In this document: positions 21,893 to 34,005 of the stretch, piece after piece
Position numbering within the stretch: position 1 is the first letter of the stretch
Layout of the letters: each line of letters opens with the position of its first letter
Assembly (NCBI GenBank): GCA_034387635.1
Contig: JAOANU010000004.1
Location: forward strand, 1 to 64,000
Reading direction: 5' to 3'
From: Rhodosporidiobolus odoratus
Lineage: Eukaryota; Basidiomycota; Microbotryomycetes; Sporidiobolales; Sporidiobolaceae
Length of the DNA stretch: 64,000 bases
Notes under the pieces: model-generated
The model's database searches: none
Told to the model about the DNA's origin: nothing
Seen by the model: only the letters and a program-made list of their open reading frames with translations
Made by a program: the position numbers and the translations under genes

Positions 21893-24800
21893 CTACTCCC
21901 CGCGCTCGTACACCCCCCTCCGCAGTCGTGCCACCGTCTCCCTGATCCGCTTCGACCTGTCCTCCTCCTCCACCTCTTGCACTCGATCAAGCTGCGTCTC
22001 CTCTTCTACCCCCGATTGTGTTACTGCAGCACCCCCGTCCTCTCGTAGTCCACCAAGAAGTAGTCCTTGAGCCTGACGTTGCTGCTCTTGGATTTTGGCG
22101 AGATCCTCGAGGGCGTCGAGAACGGCGGAGAGAGGCGCGATTACGTTGACAGTATCGGATGTCAACGAGGGCAGGAAGGTAGAGAGGACAATAGACTCGT
22201 TGCGCGGGTTGGAAAGGATGGAAAGGCCGAGAGTAAGGCGGAGGAAACCGAGGGTCGAGGTTTGGTAGACCTGCAAACGCAGCGGATCCCCAATCAGCAT
22301 GAGAGAGAATCGCGAGAACTGTGAGGGGGCGAGCGGGGAAATGTACGCACGGTATTTGGTGCATCCTCCATGCTGTCCTGAGCAGCCAGCTGCACCAAGG
22401 CGACGATCAAAGTCTGCTTCTCATCCTGCGGGCATACACAGAACCGCGAGCATTTTCTTCGAGCTCGACAGGCGGGATTCAGGTCTGCGGACGGGCGAAC
22501 TCAAGCCGTTGAAGGTTTTCAAGGAGCTGAGGGAGAAAGCGCACCGAGAGTTCGCAAAAGATCCTTCATGCCTTCCTCATCGCCAACACAATCGACAAGA
22601 TTGGCGAGGACTCCGAGAGAGAGCGAGAGGATGTCCCATAGGTGTTGTTCGGGTCCGTTGGCTTCCTCCTCCCTGTCCTCCTCATCTCGGTCGGGCATCT
22701 CAGTGTCACTGGTCTGGGCTTCGACCTGCAAGGACGGTGGCGGTCGGCACTCTTGGGATCGCCGCCGTGCAGCGAGTACGATTCGGACCAGCGTGAGGAC
22801 CAGCTCTCCCCTCGACACATGCGCTGTAGCGGTGGCAGCGGGGGGCTTTGCCCCCTTCGTCTCCGGCTCGGAGGACGAGGAGGTTTCGAGTAGAGTCGCT
22901 GCCCACTCCACCTCGGTCGTCAACCCATACAACGCGCCAAGGATGGCCACGAGCGTCTCGAGGGCCAACACCTGGGTCTCACCCTCGGACAAAGCCGGAG
23001 ACGAGGAAGGCGCATCCAGCGCGACAAGGAAGGTGAACAGTGTGAGCTTGCTCAGGGCGTTGGCGAGGGACGGCAGCAGGGTAGGTGTCGAGATGGAAGG
23101 TAGGGCGAAGGGCGTGGCAGCGGATACTGCTTCGAGGATTTGCAGACTGAGTTGAAGGGTCGGGAGAGACGGGACGGCTAGAGCGCCCGACAGGGGACCA
23201 ACCGAAGTTGACGGCGGGAGGAGATCCTGCGAGGGTCATGCTCGTCAGACACCTTGCTAGTCAAGGTGCAGCAATAATACGCACCAAGCCTTTCTCGTAC
23301 TTCTCCATCCTTCCTGCTACCTTTGACGCTTCGTGAACGATTCCCTCCCAAACGATGCTCTCGAGAGCGCCACTCCAGCATAGCAGCTGTTGTGGCTGGA
23401 AGATAGTGCGCGGGGTGTAAGAAGAGATAGACCGGGTCACGAGGAGAAGAAGGTTAAGAGCTGTGATCTGCGCAGGCAACGTGATTAAGAACTCGAATTT
23501 GTTCGTTCCAGCATGGTGTGCGACTCACTGGGAGATCACGCTCGTCCACGAAGAGACCGGACAGGTCGATGATATCGCGAAGAGACTGGACCTGGTAGCA
23601 GTGGAGAGAGTATTAGCATGCGGAAGACGAAAAGTCGGCGGGCGTCGCAAGGACCTGCACGACTTACATATCGTGCGTCACCTCGGTCCTTCTTGCCCCG
23701 TTTCCTACCCACGACCGCTTCGCCTTCTTCCTTGCCCTTCCCGATGTCCTCCCTTGTCCACTCTACTTCAGCGAGCACCTTCATGACCTCCATCAGGTCG
23801 CACCGGTCGTCTCTCTCTTCGACTGCCCGTTTCCTCGGTGACGACGAGAACGAAGGGAAAGAGGATTGCGAGTCGAGCGGGGGCTGAGATTGCGAGTTGT
23901 GGCGAGACATGGCAGGAGACGACGGACGGGATGAAGGTGCAGGGGAGTTGAGCTGCGAAGGGGTCGGACGAGCGATGTCGGTAGGCGAAAGTCGGAAGAG
24001 AGGCTCGGAAAGGCGCTGGTCGCGGAGTAGCAGGGCAAGGAGGAGAAGGAGGGCGATATCGAGGACCTTATCTTTCCCCTCTCCTGCACCACCTCGCCTG
24101 AAAGCTGCGTAGACACTTTCGGCCAGTCCGCTAGCCTTGAGTCGTCGCAGCCAGTCGCGGTCATGTAACTTGCTGAGAACTTCCAAAGCGCTGCCAGCAT
24201 GAATTATTCAGTTGAGAGCTGAGTATCAAATTCCGGCAGGCGAGGAGAAACTGTGGCTGATAAGCACAGAAGGCCACGTACCTGCTTCTCCCGGCACCCT
24301 CGTCGCCACTCCCAGCCGCGGCCAACCCCTCCAACATAAACCCAACCTCATCCCCCCACCTCTTGCCCTCCCCCCTCTTCTTGAGCACCCCTCCACCCTC
24401 GACCCTCGCCCCACGACCCTGACTCTCTTCTTCTTCTTGATCGTCGAGATCCTCCTCGGCGTCAATGCCCCATTTTGAGCGCAGAGATGCATACGTTTCC
24501 CGGGGTGGACGAGCAGCGGCGAGAAGAGGACGGCGAAGCGACGGAGGGAGACCAGGGAGAGTGTTAGATGGGTGAGGAGAAGATGAGAGAGCAGCGGTGA
24601 GGCCTCCTCGAGGATGCGAAGGATGTGGCGGGCGGCCACCGGCTAGAAGGGCTTCTTCGCCCTCGTCTCGCTTGACTGTCCTGCCGGCGGCATACGTTCG
24701 CGAAGGACCTCCCGCAGCTACACCAGCCGCAGCAAGAAGCCCGGCAGGTGGCCCGGAGAAAGCCACAGGTCGGTACGCTGACCCCGCTGCGGGGCCACCG

Positions 24801-26431
24801 TAGGAAGGGAAGATACTCGACGAAAGACCCAGCCGGATGGTAGGTCGAGAAGGAGATGGTGAAGGGGAGCCCGCTCGTTCGCGGTCGCCGAAGAACGGTA
24901 GCGAATTGGCCGTGTTCAGAGCGGGGCGAGAGGGAGAACGACGAGGCGACCCGGATGTACTGCCGAGCGGGGAGGACGGGAAAACGGGCTGCGAAAGCGA
25001 TCGATCCATAGCCACAGATCGTCGGACCGGAGAAGCAGATGCTATGGAAAGAAGGAAGTCAAGCGGCGGAGTCGTTTGTGAAGAAGGAAGCGACGTACGA
25101 GACCGCCAACCCTCGCTCCGTTCTTCCTCTTCCTGCAGCTGCTCAAGCGTCTGCTCGTCGACTGTCGCCCTCCTGCCGCTCTTCATCCTGCCTACCATGC
25201 CAGAGGAAGCCTCGACTAGGCTCGCCGAGCGTTTGAGGCTGACCCGGGCTTGCGGGGCCGGCGCCGTCGAGGTGGAAGCAGCCGAGAACTTTGTGAAGAG
25301 GGAAGAGAGGTCTTTGGCGGGCGAAGGTGGCGGCCTCGGACGTGACATAGCCATCGACTTGGGGACGTTGGGAGGCACGGCTGCGGTAGGAACGGCAGTG
25401 GCGCTTGCAGAAGGAGCGGGAGCAGGACGTTGGTAAGGTCGGTGGGGAACGGGCTTGATCAGCTCCGTTGCTGCAGCCAGCTGTGGAGGTGCGCGAGAAG
25501 TCTTCTCGGAGGCTATGGTCGTAGTAGCTCCTGAGGTGCGAGGTTCGCTGGGAGAGGCTTTGGCGACTCGCTCTGCCAACGGTACGTATTCGAACGGCGG
25601 CGGCACATCCTCTGCGACCTCCTGTTTCTTGGCTTGTCGCCGACTGTTTCCCTCACCGACGCTCATGCTCTTTGTCGCGACCGGACTGGCGGCCACGGCA
25701 GACAGCCTCGCCCGTTTCTTTCTCGCCGGCGGGGAGGAAGGTTCGATATGTCGGTACGGATCAACATCGGCATCCGAGGAGAGGTCGGTGAGAGGCGAAG
25801 ATGGAGGAGAAGGTCGTTTGGCGGAGTGTGATTGCGTTGAGGCGTTTAGGGCAGGAGAAGGAACAAGGTGGGGAGAAGGAAAGGAACGCTTGGGAGAATT
25901 GGCGCCGTTTGTAGTTGCGGCAGTCGAGGCAGCGTCGGTCCCTCTCTTGCGAGCTCTCGCCTTTGGCTCTGATCTCTTCTGCAAGGCTGCCTCTTCGTCC
26001 CATACCGTCGAGCTCTCTCCTGACCTGGTTCCCTCCTGTTCGAGGTCCGCCGGCAAGGTCGACGACCTAGTCCTCCTCCCTGAGCTGGGGCGCGCAGGCA
26101 CTCGCGTGGAGACATTCTCGGCTACTGTTCGACCGCATGCCCTGACCGTCTTGACTGCTGCCGCCAGCTTCTCGCTCTCAACCTGCCGCTCTACCTGACG
26201 GGTTCGTCCCTTCCGAACTGAATCTGCACCATTCGACCGGACTGGCTGTGTTGCAGCTGCTTGATCGTTTAGAGTCGTGGTATCTGACTGTTCTTCATCG
26301 CTCGAGTCGAGGAGGATGGACTTTTGTTGGCGTGTCGAGGGATTCGAGGTTCCCTGTCCCGACGTGCGTCGACTGCCATAAGTCTTGCAGGTCTTGCTGA
26401 GCTGTGGGCGCTTCTGAAAGGGAGAGCTCAT
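21893..26431 (-). CDS. WPL1: WAPL-like cohesin release factor (Wpl1/Rad61 family)
   Basis: A large first exon reads from ATG 26431 (MSSPFQKRPQLSKTCKTYGS). The first 640 residues are disordered, with Ser, Pro, Arg and Ala runs and basic nuclear-localisation-like clusters (PPARKKRARLS). A TYASLRSKWGID...EEDLDDQ segment follows, then the helical WAPL-type repeat region: RWGDEVGFMLEGL, ALEVLSKLHDRDWLRRLKASGLAESVY, LDIALLLLLALLLRD and further helices. The C-terminus reads SAVLDALEDLAKIQEQQRQAQ and ends at 21893. Wapl opens the cohesin ring with Pds5. Several introns cut the helical part. The start shape (K-TYGSRR) is typical of fungal Wapl homologues. It is divergent from PBS2 across 535 bp. I am fairly sure of the family, less so of the exact exon ends. 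Confidence 0.7.
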
Positions 26432-26966
26432 GGCGTATGGGACATGTAGCTCAGCTACTGTCCGGTGAGGAAGAGGAGAAGCAGGAGTGGAGCCGTCGCC
26501 GGAGCCAACGCGTCGGTGGGGTATTGTAAATCACTTTGGTGCGGTTTATGGTACAGACGTGTGTGCAATCGACTGGGATGCTCCTCGGACTTGCGGCCTG
26601 ACTAGTTACCCAGCAGCCTGGGTGCTAATAATGGTGAGACATGATGATTCGCAGACGATCCCTCTCCTTAAAATTCTGCCGAGGTCGACCGCTGTGAACA
26701 TTGAAGTCGGGCCACACGCTTGGCTTGGTGTCTCTCACTCTCGCCAGGGACAGACTGTCAACTTCTGAGGTTAACAACAACCGGACTGTACTTTAGACCG
26801 CTCCCAAGTCGTCAAACTTGCCCCGACTCTGGTCGTTACGCGTTACGTCTTCGGCTCAGAGCGCTCAACTCTCACCTCGGTTCCTCTCTTCCTCTTCCTC
26901 TTCCTACTCCAGCTCTGGACTCCGCACGAGTCCACATCAGACAAAGCACCACCACTCACCGTCACC
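26432..26966. promoter_or_regulatory. Divergent promoter region between the WAPL-like gene and PBS2
   Basis: The 535 bp between the two start codons carries no supported gene. The stretch just before the PBS2 start is rich in C and T (about 26870-26930), as is common for fungal 5' leaders. Confidence 0.45.
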
Positions 26967-29654
26967 ATGCACTCGCCTGAAACATCCAACTCAGCTCCCG
27001 TTGCTGTTGCTGATCAAAACGTCGGACCGTCATTACCTCCTCCGTCATCTCAACCTGAACCTGCCTCAGCTATCGAACAACAACAACACCACCACCACTT
27101 CGCTGTAGACTCGATTAGTCGAGGGGTCGACTCACTCGATCTCACTTCGTCCTCGGGATCCACACCAGGCTCGGCAACTCGTACCGCAGCCTCTACCGCC
27201 GAATCGGGAAGAGCAACTACCGGCGCACGCAACGCTCCCTTGACCCTACCACCCCAGGGTGTAGAACAACCAAAAGGAACCGTAGCAGCACCCGCGGCCG
27301 TCATCACCGAAGAAGCCGCCAAGAAATTCGCGCCCTCTTCCCTCTCCAACCCATCCACTCTGTCCGCCTCGACTCCCTCCTCCTCAAACACGTCCACCTC
27401 TCGCCCGTCCTTGTCTCCTGCTACCCCGTCCACTTCCTCCGCTGCTTTTCCCCGCTCTCCCGCGACTGGCCCGATTCCCGGCAGGAAACCTCCCGCAGGT
27501 GCTACCGGACCGCTAAAGCCAGGCGCGCGACCTGGTCCGGGGCAAGGAGGACCCCTCAGGATGCCACCGAGTCTGGCCGCAAAGATGGCCGCAGTAAGTT
27601 TCATCCTCTCTTCCGACATTGCAATGCTTATCCGTCTTTCTGTATCGAGTTCGGCGGACTGATCGACGTGTGCTTCTTCGCCACCACAGATGACTTCTCG
27701 TTCCTCCGGTCCATCGTCAGCATCTCCTGTACCTTCTCTTAAGGTCTCGCCAGCTACCGCCGGTGGTCCCGCCCCTCCCGTCGCGCCTCGCCCGGGTCAA
27801 CAATCAGGAGGAGGCATGGCAGCCCGACGCCGCGGTCCTGGTGCTGGCCTCACCCTCGCCGCAATGGGCCTGTCTTCCTCTGGCGAGGAAGCCGCTGGAG
27901 CACCCGTTCGACCTCCCGGTGGACTGGCTGCACGACGAGGAGGGGGGATGAAGCTGCCTGGGGGTGGAGGGGGAATGAAGTTGCCTGGATCGGGAGGAGC
28001 AGATGAGCCGCCTAGCCCGAACTCGGCGGCGAAGATGCAGGGACAGCAGAGCAACGGGATGGTCGGTGGAACTCCTTTCTCGAATTTCAGGAAGATTGTG
28101 TACGTCCGCCTTCTCTGCTGCTCTCGCTCTCCCCGATCCTCGACGTGGATCATTATTTGAGGATTAGTGCCGCTGCTGCGTTCCATTCGAGCTGATCTGC
28201 CTTGCCCTCTCGCAGCGACCCCTCCGGCCGACTCAACTTTGCCTCAAAAGCGATCTTACACGCCGACGGCGTCGACTTCTCTTCTGGTGCGAGCTTTAAG
28301 ATCAAGATGGACGAGTTTGAGTTACTCGAGGAGCTGGGCAAGGGGAACTACGGAACAGTACAGAAGGTCATGCATCGACCGACAGGCGTGACGATGGCAT
28401 TAAAAGTACGCTTTTACTTCCTTCTTTGCGCGCATTCCCATTTCCAACTGCCCCTTGCGAGCGCCTTGACGGTCGTCAAAGTGCCAGCATAGAAGGCAAG
28501 CCTTGACGACGTTTCTGTTTCGCAGGAAATCCGCCTCGAACTTGACGACTCGAAGCTCAAGACCATCATCACCGAACTCGACATCCTCCACCGCGCCACA
28601 TCTCCACATATCATCGATTTTTACGGCGCCTTCTTTATCGAATCCTGCGTCTACTACTGCATGGAATACATGGACGGCGGGTCATTAGACTTTTTCGCGG
28701 GGACCGACGTGCCGGAGGACGTGTTAGCGAGGATTACGACGAGTATGGTGGAGGGGTTGCGGTTCTTGAAGGAGGAGTTGAAGATTATGCATCGAGGTGC
28801 GCTTTCCCCGCCCCCTCGCTTCGGTCACTTTCCCTTTGCCCTGGCTGACTCGTCATCTCTCCCATAGACGTCAAGCCGACCAACGTGCTGATCAGTCGAA
28901 AAGGCGCCGTCAAGCTGTGCGATTTCGGTGTTTCGGGTCAACTCGATCGGAGTATCGCAAAGACAAACATCGGGTGTCAAAGTTACATGGCGGTACGTCA
29001 TGATCTGTTTCTTCCACGCCCTTCCTGCACTTCCGAGGACAGCAGCATAGTCGGAAGGCTTGGAATCGGCAGACTGATGTTCCTCCTTGCTTGTCCCGTT
29101 TCTTCACCTCCGTGCGCTTCTCTTGATAGCCCGAGCGCATCAAGGGCGAGTCGATGGGTGCCGCCACCTCCTACACCGCATCCTCCGACGTCTGGTCTCT
29201 CGGCCTGTCCATCATCGAAGCCGCGATCGGTCACTACCCTTATCCTCCCGAAACCTACCAAAACGTCTTTGCTCAGCTCACCGCGATCGTACATGGCGAC
29301 CCGCCGAGTCTACCGGATACGTACAGCGAGACGGGGCGACACTTTGTCGAGCAATGTCTGATCAAGCAGGCGGATATGCGGCCGACATACCGGCAGCTTC
29401 TGGTACGTCCTGCTTCCTCCTACCGCCTCTTGCTTCTTCCACCACTACCCTGTCCTCGCTCGCCACTCTCCTCGCCTCAGGGGAGGTCGTAAAGAACGCA
29501 CGCACTGACCCTCTGAGCCCTACTGCAGCAACATCCCTGGCTGGCAGGTGACATCGCCAAAGGTCCGGACGGCGTCGACATGGTCAGCTGGGTTGACAGG
29601 GCGATGGAGTTCCGCAAGGCCAACCCCAAGGTCAATGCGCCTGCGCTGGCGTAG
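26967..29654 (+). CDS. PBS2: Pbs2-type MAP kinase kinase (HOG osmostress pathway)
   Basis: Seven exons join without frame loss: 26967-27593, 27690-28099, 28216-28405, 28526-28796, 28868-28992, 29130-29402 and 29529-29654 (673 residues). The N-terminal 340 residues are disordered and rich in Pro, Ser and Gly. The kinase domain starts at about residue 380 with LGKGNYGTV, then MALKEIRLELD (ATP-binding Lys), HRDVKPTN (catalytic loop), DFGVSG, and the activation segment SIAKT, whose Ser and Thr are the sites used by upstream MAPKKKs. It ends with APERIKGES, SDVWSLGLSIIE and a terminal lobe. The block VDFSSG...FKIKMDEFELLEE is specific to Pbs2 rather than Ste7 or Mkk1. Pbs2 phosphorylates the Hog1 MAPK in the cytosol. 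All introns are short and canonical. Confidence 0.94.
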
Positions 29655-30123
29655 GCGTTGTGCACCGTTCTCCGCCATCCCGCTCCTCCTCTCGTTCCCT
29701 TCTCGCTCCCTCCACCTCTCGCCCCTTTTCCCATGGGTTTTCGTGCCGTCTTTTGTGTCGCCTCTACATGTTTCCCTTGCATAGCCGTTCCTTTCCGGTG
29801 TCCCCGCACGAGTGCTGTTGATACATACACGTTCACATCTTGCAGCCTCACTCTCTCAGATTTAGTTTGCATCAGCAGCAGTTCTCCTTGCTTTGTTGCT
29901 TTTTCCCCTTTCCATTAGCGGACAGTTGTTTTTGCAGTCAAGGGCGGGTAGAGGTATCGCGTGTAGCAGACATCTGCTTGTGAATCACACTGCGCTGCAC
30001 CTCCCTTGTGAATCTGTCTAGTAAATATTGACGCTCGAGTTCGGTTGACTTCGGTTCTTCTCCCTTTTCCTATTTCCTCTTCCCTCATCTGATTCGCCAC
30101 ACTATACACTATCCAGTTCAAAG
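29655..30123. other. Intergenic region between PBS2 and ornithine aminotransferase
   Basis: This 469-bp region holds the PBS2 3' UTR and the promoter of the next gene. The end nearest the aminotransferase start is T/C rich. No gene is seen. Confidence 0.45.
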
Positions 30124-32249
30124 ATGGCCTCTGCAGTTCGCCAATCCATCGACGCTGCCTTCCAGACTCTCGGACTCGCTCCTACGCCCACCGCCAAGAC
30201 GGAGCAAACTGTCACCGTGTCCTCCGCGGAAGCGATTCAGCTGGAAGAGCAGTACAGCGCACACAAGTATGTACTACTGCTTCGCTGTCCTTTCGCTATA
30301 CTCCTAGAGCCTCTCGATTGCCGCTGCGTCCGACTGGGGTACGTGTGGGCGCGTTATGGACAAGGTCACGAGGGCGAAGGACGTCAAGATCATACGCCTG
30401 CACTCCGCCTGCAGAGTCACAGTCAATACTGGCTAACGAGCCTTCTGTCTACGCCTGCAGCTATCACCCCCTCCCGGTCGTTTTTGACCGCGCAGAGGGC
30501 GCCCGCGTTTGGGACCCCGAGGTGCGTTATGTCCCTCCTCCTCTCACTGCTCGTCCCTGCTCAGCAGGCGTTTCAGGGCGCGTAGGAAGAGACTGACGGC
30601 ATACATCTACTCGCAGGGCAACGAGTACATCGACTGCCTTTCCGCTTACTCGTCAGTCTACTTCTCTGGCTCCTTTGCTTTTTCCTCGCTCTGACCTTGC
30701 AGATCTTTCGTACAGCGCGGTCAACCAAGGTCACTGCCACCCGCACATTGTCAAAGCGCTCACCGAGCAGGCGCAAAAGCTCACCCTCTCCTCGCGCGCT
30801 TTCCACACGAACTCGCTTGGTCCCTTCTCCAAGTACCTCACCGAGGTGTGTCTTCCTTCATCGTCCCTCATCTTCGTCGTCGGACCTTACGCCTCCGTTC
30901 ACGCAGCTCACTGGCTTCGAGATGGCGCTCATGATGAACACGGGTGCCGAGGCTGTCGAGACCGCCATCAAGGTCGCGAGGAAGTGGGCCTACAAGGTCA
31001 AGGGCGTCGAGAGAGATCAGGCCATTGTTCTCTCGGCTGAGAACAACTTCCACGGACGTACTATCGCCATCGTCTCCATGTGCGTGTCCGACTTCCCTCC
31101 TGGCCTTCTGAGGCTCATTCCGCTCAAGTTTTCTGACCTTCGCATTGTCCGCAGGTCCACCGACCCGGAGTCTACCAACGACTTCGGTCCCTTCACCCCC
31201 CTCGTCGGACCTCAGGGTCCGGGCATGGGCGAGGAAGGTCGTATCCCCTACAACGACATCGCTGCCCTCGAGCGTGTCCTCGACAAGCACGGCAAGAACG
31301 TTGCCGCCTTCCTCGTCGAGCCCATTCAGGGTGAGGCCGGTATCGTCGTTCCCGACGAGGACTACCTCGAAAAGGCGCAGGAGCTCTGCAAGAAGCACAA
31401 CGTCTTGCTCATCTGCGACGAGGTTCAGACCGTACGCTCATTCTTACCTAGGTTCTTTCTGTTACGGCACACTCTTACATTCTGTTCTTTCAGGGCCTCG
31501 CCCGCACCGGCAAGCTCCTCTGCCACCAGCACAACCCCCGTGTCAAGCCCGACATGGTCCTCCTCGGAAAGGCCCTTTCCGGCGGTGTCTACCCCGTTTC
31601 CGCCGTTCTCTCCCGCAAGGACATCCTCCTCACCATCCTCCCCGGCGAGCACGGTTCAACCTACGGCGGTAACCCGCTCGCCTGCGCCGTCGCTAAGGCT
31701 GCGCTCGAGGTCATCGTTGACGAGGACCTCGTTGAGAAGGCGCAGACGATGGGGGAGAAGATGAGGGCTGGATTGAGGGACCTTCAGACTGTCGGCCCTG
31801 ACGGTGGCTGGATCAGTGAGGTTCGCGGTAAGGGCTTGCTTAACGCCATTGTCATCGACCAGAGCAAGAGTCAGAAGGGTAGGACCGCTTGGGACCTGTG
31901 CCTGGTTCGTCTTCCGTTCTCCCTGCCTCTCATCTTGCTTTGCTTTCCGCACTTTGCTTACTTTGATTCTTTTCCGCAGATCATGAAGAGTAAGGGCGTC
32001 CTTGCCAAGCCGACTCACGTCAACATGTATGTTCTGATCCGTACTTCGTCCCTCCTGTTCAGTTACTCACTCCTTCGCTTTGTGATTTACAGCATCCGCC
32101 TGGCTCCTCCCCTGGTCATCACCGACGCGCAGCTCACCTCGATCCTCGCAACCATCAAGGCTTCCCTAGAAGACCTCGACGAGCTCGATGTCGTCCCGGG
32201 CGCCGACGAGCACCACAAGGCGTCCGACGAGCCTCAGGTCGACCTCTGA
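30124..32249 (+). CDS. CAR2: Ornithine aminotransferase (class III PLP enzyme)
   Basis: A gene of about nine exons starts at ATG 30124 ([17 protein letters not shown]) and ends at 32249. Exon 1 stops at 30266, and the join gives [22 protein letters not shown]. Family marks follow: [18 protein letters not shown], the PLP-site region [42 protein letters not shown] (cofactor Asp) and [12 protein letters not shown] with the Schiff-base Lys. [13 protein letters not shown] and [12 protein letters not shown] lie near the end. The enzyme moves the delta-amino group of ornithine to 2-oxoglutarate, giving glutamate semialdehyde, in arginine breakdown. No mitochondrial leader is obvious, which fits the cytosolic yeast enzyme. 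The C-terminal tail after VPGADEHH is an extra acidic extension. GABA transaminase is unlikely given the OAT-like sequence. Confidence 0.93.
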
Positions 32250-32701
32250 GCGCCATGATCGCCTTCTTCTCCTCTTCCTCCTCTTCCTCCTCCCCTCCTC
32301 AAATTACCTTTCCGCGTCTCGTCTGAATATCTTTACTCGTCGTTCTTTTCCCTTTTCGCATCCCGTGTCCTTCTCCCCAGCTGTGCAGTCTCTTCTTATT
32401 CATTACCATGTTGCTTGTAGCGGTTCTGGCCATCGCGTTCTCCTTCTTTGCAGACACTAGGCCATCCAAAGCGGGCGTCGTGAGGGGGTCCTTGATTGGA
32501 CCTCTCTTGCGATCCCGCCGAACGTACGTCTCCCCGGGCAACGATTTTGTCCTCCCAACTTGGTCATGTCGTGTCGAGAGCCGTGTCGAGCCTGCCGCCT
32601 TCCTGGCGTTGTGCTCCCGGACGACTCGCGGACATTTTTAGCCGAAAAGAGACAGGAATGGCGATAAGTGTCTTTTCTTGATCCCAACTAGACAAGGTCC
32701 T
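32250..32701. other. Convergent intergenic region
   Basis: This 450-bp stretch lies between the stop codons of the aminotransferase (+) and the FIT2-like gene (-). A CTC/TTC-rich run (about 32262-32300) is probably 3' UTR. No gene is seen. Confidence 0.45.
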
Positions 32702-33753
32702 CTACAGCCCTGATACCCACCACCCGACGAGACCGAACGCAACTCCCGTAAGCTTCTCCGCCGGCGAGTGGAAGAAAAGGCTCGTCATGAGCAACATCCA
32801 CCAACAAAGGACGAGAACAGCCGACGCGGCGTATCCCACAGCAGCAACGATCGGGTGCATGCGTCGTCTCGCGGCGGCGGCCGAAGTCGCAGCGGGTGAA
32901 GACGAGAAGAGGAAGGGATAGAGGGAGGGGAGAAGTGGAAGGAGGATCTCGAAGAGGAACAAGGCGGCGTGCACCATCATGAAGGCGTGACCGCTGACGT
33001 CGTGTCCGCCTCGCCAGTAGTCGCCTTTCGCGCCAGTGCAGACGGGAATACCGTCGTTCGGGCCGTCGGCGTGGAGTCCTCCTCCTGCGCCGCTGGTTTG
33101 GCTGGTCATCGCGGCTGGGATGCAGGTCGCCCCTGAGGAGCGGAGGATGCGGTGAGTAATGGAGGGGCCTAGACGAGTGCCGAACCATGTGGCTTGAGTA
33201 AGGTAGAACCAGAAGAGGGTGGCGAGGAGGTATCGCCGGAGGGTCGTAAGGAGGTGGGCGGTGGTGGGACGAACGGGGGTTGCCGACGCGGACTGCTTCT
33301 TTTCCCTCGAAGACTCGTTGGGAACGGTCGTGGTAGAAGGGTGGTGAGGGTGGAAGAGGAAGATGAGGAGGGAGAGGACGAGGAAAATGGCGGTGACCCA
33401 ACCCCACGACCTCTTGACGAAGAGTTGGTTGAGGGAGTTGCGCTACAAAGTAGAGGTTGAGCCGTCTCTCAGCCTAGAGGTAAGTAGAAAGAGCATACCT
33501 TATCCGCGAAGTACGGCAATGAAGGAACGGGAAACGCTCTCTCGCTCGAGGTTAACCGGGTCAAGGTGTATGCTGGAAGGCGTGAGCGGAACGCGGTAGT
33601 GGCTGCCGAAGTAGATAGTACGCTCCAGGTTGTTCCTCCTAATGCAGTCAAGACGAGTAGATTGAGAAGTCGAAGTCGAGGATCGTTGTTTGGACGAGAC
33701 AGAGTTGAACTGGCGCTGACCGTGCCAGGTCGAGTCGCAGTTGCTGTAGCCAT
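32702..33753 (-). CDS. SCS3: FIT2/Scs3-type ER membrane lipid diphosphatase
   Basis: Two exons, 33499-33753 and 32702-33442, join in phase 0 over a 56-bp intron (gtatgc...ttgtag) and encode 331 residues. Several hydrophobic segments are visible, including LLNLLVLTALGGTTWSVL near the start, WGWVTAIFLVLSLLIFLF, and two near the end. The family marks are GGHDVSGHAFMM (first catalytic His region) and FFHSPAEKLTGVAFGLVGWW (second His). FIT2 proteins sit in the ER, cleave fatty acyl-CoA and promote lipid-droplet formation; yeast members are Scs3 and Yft2. The join PYFADK-RNSLNQLFVKRSWGW is typical of the family. In an oleaginous yeast this gene would be of interest for oil storage (inference). Confidence 0.86.
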
Positions 33754-34005
33754 GCTCAGAGTGCTTGGTATGCTCAAAGTGGTATACGGTGTAGACGAGA
33801 AGTGCCAAGTCAAACAACCGGTTCATCTTGAACCTCGTCACCGCTGTGTTCGCATTTTTCTCGCATTTTCTCCCCGATGTGGCCATGAATGCTAGAGCGA
33901 GTAAGATGCTAATTGAAAACAGAGATGGAGGAAGAGAGGGGAAAACAAGCGACAACAAAAACATGCAAAACATCCACGTCTTCTCCTTTCCCGTCAAACC
34001 ACCGA

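Noticed and set aside
24837..26198. Two long plus-strand open frames (199 and 247 codons)
   Set aside because: They lie antisense to the large disordered exon of the WAPL-like gene.
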